Shown here one piece after another: positions 46,232 to 54,570 of a stretch of DNA of 64,000 bases (within the stretch, counting starts at the first letter, position 1; each line of letters starts with the position of its first letter). The notes beneath the pieces are model-generated. The model did no database searches. It was given only the letters and a program-made list of their open reading frames with translations, and was not told the DNA's origin. The position numbers and the translations under genes were made by a program. The stretch is from Chitinimonas viridis (lineage in GTDB: Bacteria; Pseudomonadota; Gammaproteobacteria; Burkholderiales; Chitinimonadaceae). Location of the stretch: NCBI RefSeq assembly GCF_030409555.1, contig NZ_JAUFPU010000001.1, positions 1 to 64,000 of the forward strand, written 5' to 3'.

Positions 46232-46360
46232 TGGCGACAACATTGGCGAAACGTCTTTCGTGCTCTGACCACTGAGCTACCGTGCCCTGTTACAGGCACG
46301 GGTGGGAATCGAACCCACGACCTCGACCGTGATAGGGTGTAGTTCCGCCGGCATTCGCCA
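46232..46360 (-). ncRNA. Y-RNA-like RNA 3 (best tRNA mimic)
   Basis: TGGCGA pairs with TCGCCA at the ends. The 5' motif is GAATGCCGGCGGAACTACA and the 3' motif TGTTGTCG. The T-arm is GTGGG TTCGATT CCCAC, then the acceptor strands CCGTGCC and GGCACGG pair perfectly over 7 bp across an 8-nt loop. TA, a full D-arm (GCTC AGTGGTCA GAGC) and A26 follow, then a 5-bp hairpin CGAAA-GACG-TTTCG in the anticodon-arm position. The order T-arm, acceptor, D-arm is that of a circularly permuted tRNA, as in the bacterial YrlA RNAs bound by Rsr. Confidence 0.88.
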
Positions 46361-46369
46361 TAAAAAATC

Positions 46370-46464
46370 AGGTACGACAAGATCGGTGAGTGATCACACG
46401 CTTGCGCGTGGGCCGGGTTTGAACCGGCTAATATCCAGATGTACACCCACCCGCATTCGTACCT
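46370..46464 (-). ncRNA. Y-RNA-like RNA 2
   Basis: AGGTACGA pairs perfectly with TCGTACCT at the ends, followed by a T-run (GATTTTTTA). The 5' motif is GAATGCGGGTGGGTGTACA and the 3' motif TCTTGTCG. The T-arm is GCCGG/CCGGC with loop TTCAAAC, and the acceptor-like stem is closed by a GNRA tetraloop (CACGC-GCAA-GCGTG). The D-arm is not preserved. Confidence 0.78.
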
Positions 46465-46465
46465 T

Positions 46466-46585
46466 CGGTCAGTCAGGACAAGTTTGGCGAGACCCGGCGG
46501 TTACCCGCCTCCGGGATTTGAACCCGTACCCCCGAAGGGATATCAACCAAAAGATGTAGTCCCGACCGGCATTCCTGACCGACCG
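46466..46585 (-). ncRNA. Y-RNA-like RNA 1
   Basis: A 13-bp end stem (CGGTCGGTCAGGA with TCCTGACTGACCG, one G-U). The 5' motif is GAATGCCGGTCGGGACTACA and the 3' motif ACTTGTCC. It has an extra UUCG-capped hairpin (CCC-TTCG-GGG), a T-arm (CGGG TTCAAAT CCCG), and an acceptor-like stem closed by GNRA (GGCGG-GTAA-CCGCC). It ends one base before copy 2 begins. Confidence 0.8.
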
Positions 46586-46646
46586 AAATCCTTAACCTAT
46601 GCTGCAAACTATTCCTCAGTTATTTCAATGCATACCCAAATTGGCC

Positions 46647-46706
46647 GGCCCCGCAGGGCAAGGAACCGAGTGGAGGCATCGCCTCCCAAGGCATCCCTGC
46701 GTGGCC
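46647..46706 (-). ncRNA. Structured RNA segment just downstream of rsr
   Basis: On the minus strand GGCCACGCAGGG (46706-46695) pairs with CCCTGCGGGGCC (46658-46647) with one mismatch, and GGAGGC-GAT-GCCTCC forms an inner hairpin. This is a long branched structure between rsr and the first Y-RNA-like gene. It lacks the shared 5' and 3' motifs of the five copies, so it may be a separate RNA, an mRNA 3' end or a processing signal. Confidence 0.5.
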
Positions 46707-46758
46707 GATTGAACCTGCCGGCAGCACTCAGCTTGCTCGGCACGCCTGAATCAGCTTG

Positions 46759-48309
46759 TTACAAGGCCGTTGCCTCAATCGCCTCAACCCAGTGTCCCGC
46801 ACCAAAACTGCCGGCCGCGAACTGGGCCATCACATCAAACACGGCATCGCCAAAGCCCCCTACATTCAGGATGTCGGCACGCTCTACAGCCTGGGTCGTT
46901 CCGTAGGGCTGCAGATCAATACACACCAGCCTGGCCTGCGGGTTACGCTGCTTCAGCAGTGTCCATTGCTTCATGGTCTCGGTAGCACCACGGCGCGATG
47001 CATCGACCCAGGATTCGTTATCCGATACCAGGATCACCACATCGACCTTGGCGCCTTCTGCCACCAGCTTGGCCAGCGGCGCCGAGCACGCCGTCCCGCC
47101 ACCACCGATTGCCGCCAGCTTCTGGGCATTGGTCATGACCGAATCGCGGGGATTCAGCGCCAGATCCACCACCTTCACCTCAAACGGCAGTACACGGGCA
47201 TCCGGATGAGTACGCAGGATGGCTGCTGATACCAGTGCAGCAACATCGATACAGCGTACCTTGGTACTTGCCCCCTGGCGCACCCCGGTTACCGGGCTGG
47301 ACATGGAGCCGGATACATCCGGGCAGATCACCACCTGCCCCTCCAGCTTGGGCACATTCACCAGCGAGATATCCAGTGCGTCCTGCAAGGCATTGCGTAC
47401 CACGGCCGGCACATCGTCACCCGCCATACGGTAAGCAGCGAGCAACTGGTAGGGGTACACCCGTGCCTTGGCCACAGCGGCCGGGTCTGCCAGCCGCGCT
47501 GCCACCTGCTCGGGCACACCGGGCAGGGCAAACGCCCCCTGGCGGGCCAGGGTGTTCAAGTTCATGCGCAGGGCTTGCCAACCCATGCGCTGCGCCAGCA
47601 CCGCCCATTCCGCCGCAGTCAATGCCTCGTTGCTCAAGAGCTGGAAGGGCACGGTTGGCAACTCAGTCAACTCACCTGCACGGTAGGCCAGCAGGCTACG
47701 GGTAGCCGGCGGCAGCTTGTCTGCCTGATAAGGCTTACCTATCAACCAGGCAAAGAAGGCTTCGCGCCATGCTTCTGCAGGCTTGGGGTGCACCATCTTC
47801 ACCACATCGGCCAGTGACGGCGCATTGCCCACGGCAGCCTGTAACAGTTGCTGCTCGCTGGCCGTATTCAACCAGGCCTGCACCAGCTTCTTGGGCCGGC
47901 TACCCAGCGATTTGCGACCCGTCACACCGCTACGCAGTATCTGTACAAAGTTGCGCAGCATCTTGCCGTTATTGATCACCCGAGCGAACACGGCTGGCAA
48001 TTGGGGGGCGCGCTGGGCAGCCAGCAGGGCAGTCAGCAGCGCCGGCATATCCTTCATCAGGCCGCGTTCGCGGCAGTACACCGCCGTCTTGGCGACATAG
48101 TCCGCATCCAGTTCCTGCACCAGCGCCAGCACATCGGCCAGTTGTGCCTGTGCATCGGCGTAGTAGGTCTGGTTCAGGCAGCCCGTCATGGCCAGCTGGG
48201 CCAGCTTATGCTTGGGGGTATAGGCATATGCCGGGGCTTGTGCCTGGTTCACTGCGTTGCTGGAGGGCAATTGGGCGAGCAAGGTATTGAACAGTTGCTG
48301 GTTGGCCAT
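46759..48309 (-). CDS. rsr: Rsr, bacterial Ro60 (TROVE domain) protein
   Basis: A 516-residue Ro60 ortholog, the ring-shaped RNA-binding protein that uses Y RNA to tether nucleases to misfolded RNA. The HEAT-like TROVE ring occupies residues 1-350 (AYAYTPKHKLAQLAMTGCLNQTYYA, ERGLMKDMPALLTALLAA). The C-terminal VWA-like domain has the MIDAS motif CPDVSGSMSS, then GGGGTACSAP and LVSDNESWVD. It is the first gene of the RNA-repair operon, starting about 27 bases after the predicted sigma-54 start site. Confidence 0.95.
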   Translation of the reverse strand: MANQQLFNTLLAQLPSSNAVNQAQAPAYAYTPKHKLAQLAMTGCLNQTYYADAQAQLADVLALVQELDADYVAKTAVYCRERGLMKDMPALLTALLAAQRAPQLPAVFARVINNGKMLRNFVQILRSGVTGRKSLGSRPKKLVQAWLNTASEQQLLQAAVGNAPSLADVVKMVHPKPAEAWREAFFAWLIGKPYQADKLPPATRSLLAYRAGELTELPTVPFQLLSNEALTAAEWAVLAQRMGWQALRMNLNTLARQGAFALPGVPEQVAARLADPAAVAKARVYPYQLLAAYRMAGDDVPAVVRNALQDALDISLVNVPKLEGQVVICPDVSGSMSSPVTGVRQGASTKVRCIDVAALVSAAILRTHPDARVLPFEVKVVDLALNPRDSVMTNAQKLAAIGGGGTACSAPLAKLVAEGAKVDVVILVSDNESWVDASRRGATETMKQWTLLKQRNPQARLVCIDLQPYGTTQAVERADILNVGGFGDAVFDVMAQFAAGSFGAGHWVEAIEATAL

Positions 48310-48346
48310 TTGGCATCTCGCTTTCGTCGTTGTATGCCTAAGCTAT

Positions 48347-48362
48347 TGCAACCAGCGTGCCA
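48347..48362 (-). promoter_or_regulatory. Sigma-54 promoter of the RNA-repair operon
   Basis: On the minus strand the sequence reads TGGCACG-CTGG-TTGCA, a full match to the -24/-12 consensus of sigma-54 promoters. It lies upstream of rsr, divergent from rtcR, whose product has the GAFTGA motif that contacts sigma-54. Confidence 0.93.
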
Positions 48363-48435
48363 GCCTTGTTCAACGACATTGAAATTTCCACTAAATCATT
48401 GTTTTTATTAAAAATAAAAACAAAACCAGCATGCC

Positions 48436-48454
48436 ACCAAGCCATACCAAGCCA
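48436..48454. promoter_or_regulatory. Candidate RtcR enhancer: 10-bp-phased direct repeats
   Basis: ACCAAGCCA occurs at 48436-48444 and again at 48446-48454, exactly 10 bp apart (one helical turn), with a partial third copy (CCAG) after it. The position, about 75-105 bases upstream of the -24/-12 element, suits an upstream activating site. An AT-rich, potentially bendable stretch (48395-48422) separates it from the promoter. Confidence 0.5.
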
Positions 48455-48511
48455 ACCAGAAATCAGAAAACTTGATAGTATTAGATACTGATTTATCGAT
48501 TGGTATAAGAC

Positions 48512-50104
48512 ATGCGCAAGACTGTGGTGATGGGCTTCATCGGTACCGTACTGGACTACGCCGGGCGTGGCAGTCAACGCTGGGAGAAATGGCGGCCCAC
48601 CGTAGGCCTGTGCCAGCAGCCCGATCTCCTCGTGCACAGGCTGGAGCTGCTGCACGATAGTCGCAGCCGTGGGCTGTTCGAGCGCATACGCAACGATGTC
48701 GCCACCATCTCCCCCGGCACCGAGGTCGTCAGTGTCGAGGTCAACCTGCAAAACCCCTGGGATTTCGAGGAGGTCTACGGCGCACTGCATGACTATGCCC
48801 ATGGCTACGCTGTCGACACCGAGAACGAGGACTATCTGGTCCATATCACCACCGGCACCCACGTCGCCCAGATATGCTGGTTCCTGCTGGCCGAGTCGCG
48901 CTACCTGCCCGCCCGCCTGCTGCAAACCTCACCACCCAAGAAGCGCGAAGGCGAGGATGTAGCCGGCAGCTACACCCTGATAGACCTCGACCTCTCGCGC
49001 TACGACAAGATCGCCACCCGCTTCGCCCAGGAGCGCGACGAATCCGTTTCTTTCCTCAAGTCGGGTATTGCCACCCGCAACGCCCGCTTCAATCGCATGA
49101 TAGAGCAGATAGAACGGGTAGCCGTGCGCTCCAAGGCGCCCATGCTGTTCTGCGGCCCCACCGGCGCCGGCAAATCCTTCCTGGCCCGGCGGGTGTACGA
49201 GATGCGCCGCAGCCGTCATCAGCTGGCGGGCCGGTTTGTGGAAGTCAATTGCGCCACCCTGCGTGGCGATAGCGCCATGTCAGCGCTGTTTGGCCACGTC
49301 AAGGGCGCCTTCACCGGCGCACAGACCGAGCGCGCCGGCCTGCTGCGCAGTGCCGACGGCGGCTTGCTGTTTCTGGACGAAATCGGCGAACTGGGCCTGG
49401 ACGAGCAGGCCATGCTGCTCAAGGCCATCGAGGAGAAGCGCTTCTTCCCCCTGGGTGGCGACCGCGAAGTGGAAAGCGACTTCCAGCTGATTGCCGGCAC
49501 GGTGCGCGACTTGCGCCAGTGGGTGGCAGAAGGCCGCTTTCGCGAAGACCTGTATGCCCGCATCAATCTGTGGACCTACACCCTGCCCGGCCTGGCCGAA
49601 CGGCCTGAGGATATTGAGCCCAACCTGGAGTTCGAACTGGCCCGCTACGCTCGCGAACAGGGCGAGCAGGTACGCTTCAATGTCGAAGCACGGCGCGCCT
49701 ACCTGAAGTTCGCCACGTCGGCCGACGCCCGCTGGAGCGGCAATTTCCGCGAGTTGTCTGCCTCCGTCACCCGTCTGGCCACCCTGGCTGAAGCCGGCCG
49801 CATCAGCGTGGCCGAGGTGGAAGAGGAAACCACCCGACTGCGGCAGGGTTGGCAGGACACCAGCACCTCCGAACTCGATACGTTGCTGGGCGAGGCGGTA
49901 GACCAGCTGGACCTGTTCGACAAGCTGCAACTGGAAAGCGTGCTGCGCGTCTGCCGCCATGCCAATTCGCTATCGGAAGCCGGCCGTCGCCTCTTTGGCG
50001 CTTCGCGGCTGGAGAAAGCCAGCAGCAACGATGCCGACCGCCTGCGCAAATACCTGGCCCGATTTGGGTTGGATTGGCGACAGATACAATCTGCTCATAC
50101 TTGA
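48512..50104 (+). CDS. rtcR: RtcR, sigma-54 activator of RNA repair
   Basis: A 530-residue activator. Residues 1-180 are a CARF-type sensor domain (MRKTVVMGFIGTVLD..., with HITTGTHVAQICWFLLAESRYLPARLLQT). The AAA+ domain has Walker A GPTGAGKS (215-222), the sigma-54 contact loop GAFTGA (265-270) and Walker B LLFLDEIGEL. The C-terminus (SLSEAGRRLFGASRLEKASSNDADRLRKYLARFGLDW) is the DNA-binding part. It is divergent from rsr. It probably senses cyclic-phosphate-ended RNA fragments, as known for this family. Confidence 0.95.
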   Translation: MRKTVVMGFIGTVLDYAGRGSQRWEKWRPTVGLCQQPDLLVHRLELLHDSRSRGLFERIRNDVATISPGTEVVSVEVNLQNPWDFEEVYGALHDYAHGYAVDTENEDYLVHITTGTHVAQICWFLLAESRYLPARLLQTSPPKKREGEDVAGSYTLIDLDLSRYDKIATRFAQERDESVSFLKSGIATRNARFNRMIEQIERVAVRSKAPMLFCGPTGAGKSFLARRVYEMRRSRHQLAGRFVEVNCATLRGDSAMSALFGHVKGAFTGAQTERAGLLRSADGGLLFLDEIGELGLDEQAMLLKAIEEKRFFPLGGDREVESDFQLIAGTVRDLRQWVAEGRFREDLYARINLWTYTLPGLAERPEDIEPNLEFELARYAREQGEQVRFNVEARRAYLKFATSADARWSGNFRELSASVTRLATLAEAGRISVAEVEEETTRLRQGWQDTSTSELDTLLGEAVDQLDLFDKLQLESVLRVCRHANSLSEAGRRLFGASRLEKASSNDADRLRKYLARFGLDWRQIQSAHT

Positions 50105-50206
50105 TTGAACGGCGGTGTGCGAAACTAATTGGATCAAGACCACTCACAAAGCCGGCCCAGCCCGCAAGGCCAATCCGGTTTCAGATAGCCACCTACCCGT
50201 CAGCCC

Positions 50207-51091
50207 ATGAGCAGCACACCCGCAATCGCCCTGCCCACCCTGAGCCGGCAATGGCCACACTGGCAGAGCACGGACGTCGAGCTTTCAATCAAGCGGCGCA
50301 CGGTCTTGGCCATAGGCGTGACCGCGCTGGTCCACATCCTGATGCTATATGCGCTGACACGCGCCAACATGCAGGTGCTGGTCAGCCCCGAGGGGCAGAT
50401 GAGTACCCTGCCCCTGGTGTTGCGCCTGCTGCCCGACCGCAGCGCCAATAGCAGCACCACGTCGCCGACGCCTGCCAAAGCAGAGGATGAACCTAAGCCG
50501 CAAAAGGAAAAACCCGCCGAGCCACCGCCACCCATGACGCCGCCACCGCCCCCTAAGCGCTTGGCCATGCCCCAGCCCGAACCCGCCCCCCCGCCCGTGC
50601 AAGCTGCACCGCAGGCGGTGGACATGGAAGACTATGTCAGGGCGCAGCGCGAAAAACGCCGCGCCATCGACGAAGCGCTGGGCATCGCCCCCGAGCCTGA
50701 AGCAGAGGCCCCGCCACCGTCAGCCGAAGCCCTGCGTGACGCCACCATACGCCGCAATCTGCAGATGCCAGGCACCAATGGCATCTTCACCATCGTCAAC
50801 AAGGGCAGCCGCACCGCCCAGTTTGCCTTCCGTGGCTGGCAAGGCAGCTACAGCAGCGGCCGACGCGAGCTGATAGAAGTCGAGGTCGAACGCGGCGGCG
50901 ATCTGGAACTGGCCATCATACGGCGGATGATCGAAGTGATACGTCGACACTACCAGGGCAATTTCAACTGGGAATCCCATCGGCTGGGACGCACCGTGGT
51001 GCTGTCGGCCCGGCTGCAACATAGTGCAGAGCTGGAGGCCTTCATGCTGCGCGAGTTCTTTGGCAGCGACTATGTCGGGCAGACCCCCTGA
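50207..51091 (+). CDS. TonB-like proline-rich membrane protein
   Basis: A 294-residue protein. One membrane helix (about 33-52, VLAIGVTALVHILMLYALTR) is followed by a Pro/Glu/Lys-rich periplasmic stretch (KPAEPPPPMTPPPPPKRLAMP). The C-terminal 110 residues are folded (GIFTIVNKGSRTAQFAFRGWQ) but not recognisable as the usual TonB C-terminal domain. It is 102 bases after rtcR, in the same direction. Its partner is unknown. Confidence 0.75.
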   Translation: MSSTPAIALPTLSRQWPHWQSTDVELSIKRRTVLAIGVTALVHILMLYALTRANMQVLVSPEGQMSTLPLVLRLLPDRSANSSTTSPTPAKAEDEPKPQKEKPAEPPPPMTPPPPPKRLAMPQPEPAPPPVQAAPQAVDMEDYVRAQREKRRAIDEALGIAPEPEAEAPPPSAEALRDATIRRNLQMPGTNGIFTIVNKGSRTAQFAFRGWQGSYSSGRRELIEVEVERGGDLELAIIRRMIEVIRRHYQGNFNWESHRLGRTVVLSARLQHSAELEAFMLREFFGSDYVGQTP

Positions 51092-51280
51092 TCGCTGGCG
51101 CCCGGACAGTTTCATCCGCCAGGTGTTGAGGTATTGCTTTTCACCACAAGGGAGACTGGAGCGCCCCGCTTGTTTTTTCTGGAGCACTACTATGCAGACA
51201 GCCAGGCTGGTACGTCCCATCACCCTCCATCCACCATGCCAACGACAAACCCCATGTAGGTCCCGGTGATGCCCCAGCTG

Positions 51281-52333
51281 TTATTTCCCAAAGCGGTCTG
51301 ACAGCAGCTTGGCCGTGCGGGCCACCCGCTCGGTCACGCTGCCTTGCACCAGGCTGTAGGCGATGCCTCGTGCCGCCAGCTCAGCCTGGTACCAGGCATG
51401 TTGCATGGCCTGAAACGCCACGCCCTGGCGCGTGCCATCCTGCACAAAAGGGAAATCCGGTGCACACAGCAGGGTCAGGTCGTAGGGCTGGTCGGCCAGT
51501 GTCTGCAGCTCAGGCTCGGCGCGGCCAAACAGGTGCTGGCAGTAGAACAGCGTGGTCAGCGGCGAGGTATCGCAGATCAGGTAGTGCCGCGCCGACTCGG
51601 CCGCCAGCCTCTCCCGCCGCACCTGCTCGCGGCCTATGTCCAGCAGATCGGGGTAGGCCAACTGGCCCTGCTGGCGCTCCCACAACTCACGGCCGTATTC
51701 GGCCACGCTGACGGTATCCAGGGCGGCTGCCAGCGCTACCGCCAGCGTGCTCTTGCCGGTGGATTCCCCCCCCAGCAGGCAGATCCGCCTGGCAAAATCC
51801 GCATAGACACCAGGGGCCAGGTAGCCACGCAGGCCGTGGATGTCGGCACGCAGGCGGGTGGCCGATATCGGTACGGTCAGGCGGGCCCGGTCCACCTGCA
51901 CATGCTGCACCGGCCCCGCGCCCACTGCGGCGAATTCCTGGCTCAGTACGGCGGCAAAGCCATTGCCGTAATCCTCGCTGGTAAACACCGCGTCCACCGT
52001 GGTTTCCAGCACGGCCAGGCAAAGCTGGCCCACAAAATGCCGATGCGCGGCATCGGGTGCGGCATTATCCGGCAAGTCTGCCAGAGCACGGCCCTCGGCC
52101 TGCCAGGCTGCCACCCGGGCCGGTGTCACCACCAGCCTATGCGCCTGTGGAAACGCATCGGCCAACCAGCGCTCGCGCAACTCGGCGCCGCAACCGGGCA
52201 GCTCAGGCAGGGAGTAGCTGATAAGGTAGACCTGCTGGCATTGCTCCAGTGCGGTCTTGATCAGGAACACATGCCCCTGGTGCAGCGGCGAGAACTTGCC
52301 GACCACCAGGCCGGCCCGGAAACGCTTGTCCAT
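51281..52333 (-). CDS. nadR: NadR-type NMN adenylyltransferase/ribosylnicotinamide kinase
   Basis: A 350-residue protein. The N-terminal nucleotidyltransferase part has GKFSPLHQGHVFLIKTALEQ (residues 10-29). The C-terminal kinase part has a P-loop, GGESTGKSTLAVALAAAL. There is no N-terminal HTH, so it is a two-domain NadR enzyme without the repressor domain of enterobacteria. It phosphorylates nicotinamide riboside and adenylylates NMN. The ATG at 52333 overlaps the pnuC stop (TGATG), indicating coupling with the NR transporter. Confidence 0.9.
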   Translation of the reverse strand: MDKRFRAGLVVGKFSPLHQGHVFLIKTALEQCQQVYLISYSLPELPGCGAELRERWLADAFPQAHRLVVTPARVAAWQAEGRALADLPDNAAPDAAHRHFVGQLCLAVLETTVDAVFTSEDYGNGFAAVLSQEFAAVGAGPVQHVQVDRARLTVPISATRLRADIHGLRGYLAPGVYADFARRICLLGGESTGKSTLAVALAAALDTVSVAEYGRELWERQQGQLAYPDLLDIGREQVRRERLAAESARHYLICDTSPLTTLFYCQHLFGRAEPELQTLADQPYDLTLLCAPDFPFVQDGTRQGVAFQAMQHAWYQAELAARGIAYSLVQGSVTERVARTAKLLSDRFGK

Positions 52334-52938
52334 CAGGCACCTGCACCATGCACCAGCAAGGTAGCCGCTGGCTTGGACTGGGCGGCAAATTCCCGCCGCC
52401 AGCGGTACATGCCATACCAGGCATTGAACCAGCAGATCAGATACAAGCCACCGGTCAGGTACAGCTCGCGCGAGAAATACAGCGGCACCGACAGGGTGTT
52501 GACAATCAGCCAGGCGTACCAGCACTCCAGCCGCCGCGACATCAGCAGGAACTGCCCCAGCACACTGAAAGTCAGCACCAGCGAATCTACAAACGGCGCA
52601 TAAGCATCGGTGTAGTAATGCAGTATGGCGCCATAGCCCACCGCCACCACAATGGCCCCTATGACATACAGCACCAGGCTTAGGCCTGGGGTGCGGCTGA
52701 TGGGCAGCGTGGTGCCCGCCTTGCCGTGCAGCCATTGCCACCAGCCCACCAGGCTGGTGATGACAAAGAACACCTGCAGGGTCACATCGGCATACAGTTT
52801 GGCCTGGAAGAACACCACGCCATACAGCACGCAGGCCACGATGCCGGTAGACCAGGTATGCGGGTTGTTGCGCGCAGCCAGCCAGATGGCCAGCGCCGTC
52901 GTCAGCGCCGCAGCAATCTCAAGATAGGAGGGCATCAT
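52333..52938 (-). CDS. pnuC: Nicotinamide riboside transporter
   Basis: A 201-residue membrane protein of about seven helices. PnuC motifs are visible: TWSTGIVACVLYGVVFFQAKLYADVTLQVFF near the N-terminus and SVPLYFSRELYLTGGLYLICWFNAWYGMYRWR near the end, including the W-x-x-R-x-based substrate region. It transports nicotinamide riboside across the inner membrane to the NadR-type kinase encoded downstream. The first ATG at 52938 overlaps the preceding gene stop. Confidence 0.9.
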   Translation of the reverse strand: MMPSYLEIAAALTTALAIWLAARNNPHTWSTGIVACVLYGVVFFQAKLYADVTLQVFFVITSLVGWWQWLHGKAGTTLPISRTPGLSLVLYVIGAIVVAVGYGAILHYYTDAYAPFVDSLVLTFSVLGQFLLMSRRLECWYAWLIVNTLSVPLYFSRELYLTGGLYLICWFNAWYGMYRWRREFAAQSKPAATLLVHGAGA

Positions 52939-53861
52939 GGCTGGGCTCCCAAAGGTGCGACCGGCTCACGCTCGGCCAGCAAACGGTCAGCCAGTTGTAC
53001 GATATCGTCGTGCATCACCAGCTTGGCCAGCCAGTTCGGCGGTATACCTGCCACGCCGTAGTGGGCACCAGCCAGCTGGCCGCAGATGGCCGCCGTGGTA
53101 TCGGCATCATCGCCCAGATTGGCCGCCTTCAAGACCGCCGCTTCGTAGCTGTCGGTATGCCAGAAGCACCACAACGCCGCCTCCAGCGATTCGACCACGT
53201 AGCCGCTGCCGCGGATATCGCGCTCGCCCTTGCGCTGCCAGCCCCCTGCCGCCAGCGCAGCCACCATGGGCACGCCAGTATGAAAGCCATGCTCCAGCAC
53301 GATCTGCTGTTTGCCAGCCCCCATGAGCGCCAGATGCAGCTGGGTGGCAAACAGCCTGGTACAGGCAATGGCCTCTTCGGCGCCATGAGTGGTACGGGCG
53401 CTCTCACCCGCATAGTGCACCGTACGCGCCAGACTATTGCCATAGAACATCGGCACCGGCGCCAACCGCATCAGCGAGCCATTACCAGCAGTGTGCGGGT
53501 CGGTATCGCCGGCATAGGGGTCGCCCGTCTTGCGATAGCGCTCCAACGCCCTCGCTACCGTCATGCCGATATCAAAGCAGCTACCGGTGCTACTCATATA
53601 GCCATGGTCTGCCCAGTTGGTATAGCGGTTCATCTGGTCGGCCGCATTGAAGCCCTGGCAGTACAGCAGGCTTTGCGCCAGGCACAACGCCATGGCGCAA
53701 TCATCAGTCCAGGCACCAGCCGGCAGTTTGAAAGGCCCGCCCCCGACCATGTCGGTGATCGGCGCAAAACTGCCGCGCACGCTGAATTCCTCGGTCGTAC
53801 CCACCGCATCGCCACAGGCCAGGCCCAGCAGGCAGCCACGGTAACGCTCTTGTTCTGTCAT
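52935..53861 (-). CDS. ADP-ribosylglycohydrolase family protein
   Basis: A 308-residue hydrolase of the DraG/ARH family. The metal-binding motifs GDAVGTTEEF, GAWTDDCAMAL and NLGDDADTTAAICGQLAGAHYG are intact, so it should release ADP-ribose from an acceptor. The ATG at 53861 follows GAGGTGGTG; an in-frame ATG at 53891 is possible. It lies between the NrtR-like gene and pnuC in the NAD regulon and may recycle ADP-ribose or reverse NAD-consuming modifications. Confidence 0.88.
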   Translation of the reverse strand: MTEQERYRGCLLGLACGDAVGTTEEFSVRGSFAPITDMVGGGPFKLPAGAWTDDCAMALCLAQSLLYCQGFNAADQMNRYTNWADHGYMSSTGSCFDIGMTVARALERYRKTGDPYAGDTDPHTAGNGSLMRLAPVPMFYGNSLARTVHYAGESARTTHGAEEAIACTRLFATQLHLALMGAGKQQIVLEHGFHTGVPMVAALAAGGWQRKGERDIRGSGYVVESLEAALWCFWHTDSYEAAVLKAANLGDDADTTAAICGQLAGAHYGVAGIPPNWLAKLVMHDDIVQLADRLLAEREPVAPLGAQP

Positions 53862-53900
53862 CACACCACCTCGTTGGGGAGTCTTGTTCATAACAGGCCC

Positions 53901-54560
53901 TCAAACCGGCTTGTCGAATATGGTCAAGCGCCGGTCGGGTCGTAGCCGGTACAGCTGCGCCGGCCTGTGCTTGCCCTGGCGGATGGCATCGGGTACCGCC
54001 TCCAGAAAATCCAGCTCAGGCAGCTTGCGCCTGAAGACGCTCTTGTCCAGCGCCACCCCCAGAATGTGCTCATAGGTCTGCTGCAGCTCGGTCAGGGTAA
54101 ACAGCTCGGGCAGCAGGTGGCAGGGCAAGGACGTATAGGTGGACTTATCCCGCAAGCGCTTGGCCGCATGGTCGACTATACGGTTATGGTCGAAAGGCAG
54201 GTCCGGCACCGCCGCCACCGGCCATAGCTCGAAACGCAGCTCAGCATCGGGCACCAGCAGACTCTCATGCACCAATGCATAGTAGGCCACGCTCAACGAC
54301 CAGCCACGGGGATCGCGCACCCCGCCGCTGAAGGTATACAACTGCTCCAGATAGGGCGATACCAGCCCCGTCTTGTTCAATAGCACCCGCTCTGCCGATG
54401 CCAGGCTGTCGCGATCCTTGTCCGCATGGATATACCCCCCAGGCAGGGCCAGTTGCCCGGCATAGGGGTCGCGCTCGCGCCGCAGCAATACGATCTTGAG
54501 TTGTCCTTCGCTCAACGTGAACAGCACCACATCCACACTGACGATAATGTTCTGCTCCAT
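53901..54560 (-). CDS. NrtR-like Nudix-fold transcriptional regulator
   Basis: A 219-residue protein. The N-terminal Nudix fold (NIIVSVDVVLFTLSEGQLKIVLLRRE) has a degenerate Nudix box: GGYIHADKDRDSLASAERVL lacks the REUxEE glutamates, as in NrtR regulators that bind ADP-ribose but do not hydrolyse it. The C-terminal winged helix is LPELFTLTELQQTYEHILGV followed by FRRKL. It is expected to repress the flanking NAD genes until ADP-ribose accumulates. The ATG at 54560 follows GAGGTGGCC. Confidence 0.88.
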   Translation of the reverse strand: MEQNIIVSVDVVLFTLSEGQLKIVLLRRERDPYAGQLALPGGYIHADKDRDSLASAERVLLNKTGLVSPYLEQLYTFSGGVRDPRGWSLSVAYYALVHESLLVPDAELRFELWPVAAVPDLPFDHNRIVDHAAKRLRDKSTYTSLPCHLLPELFTLTELQQTYEHILGVALDKSVFRRKLPELDFLEAVPDAIRQGKHRPAQLYRLRPDRRLTIFDKPV

Positions 54561-54570
54561 GGCCACCTCG

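Noticed and set aside
45910-46446. Long N-terminal extension of the 143-residue protein
   Set aside because: The extension runs through Y-RNA-like genes 3-5; the reading frame there is chance and 45909 has a ribosome site.
45910-46585. Apparent ordinary tRNA genes on the minus strand (GGTTCGA and GCTCAGTTGGTAGAGC patches)
   Set aside because: The arms come in the wrong order, there is no anticodon arm and the acceptor is closed by a loop. They are the Y-RNA-like genes.
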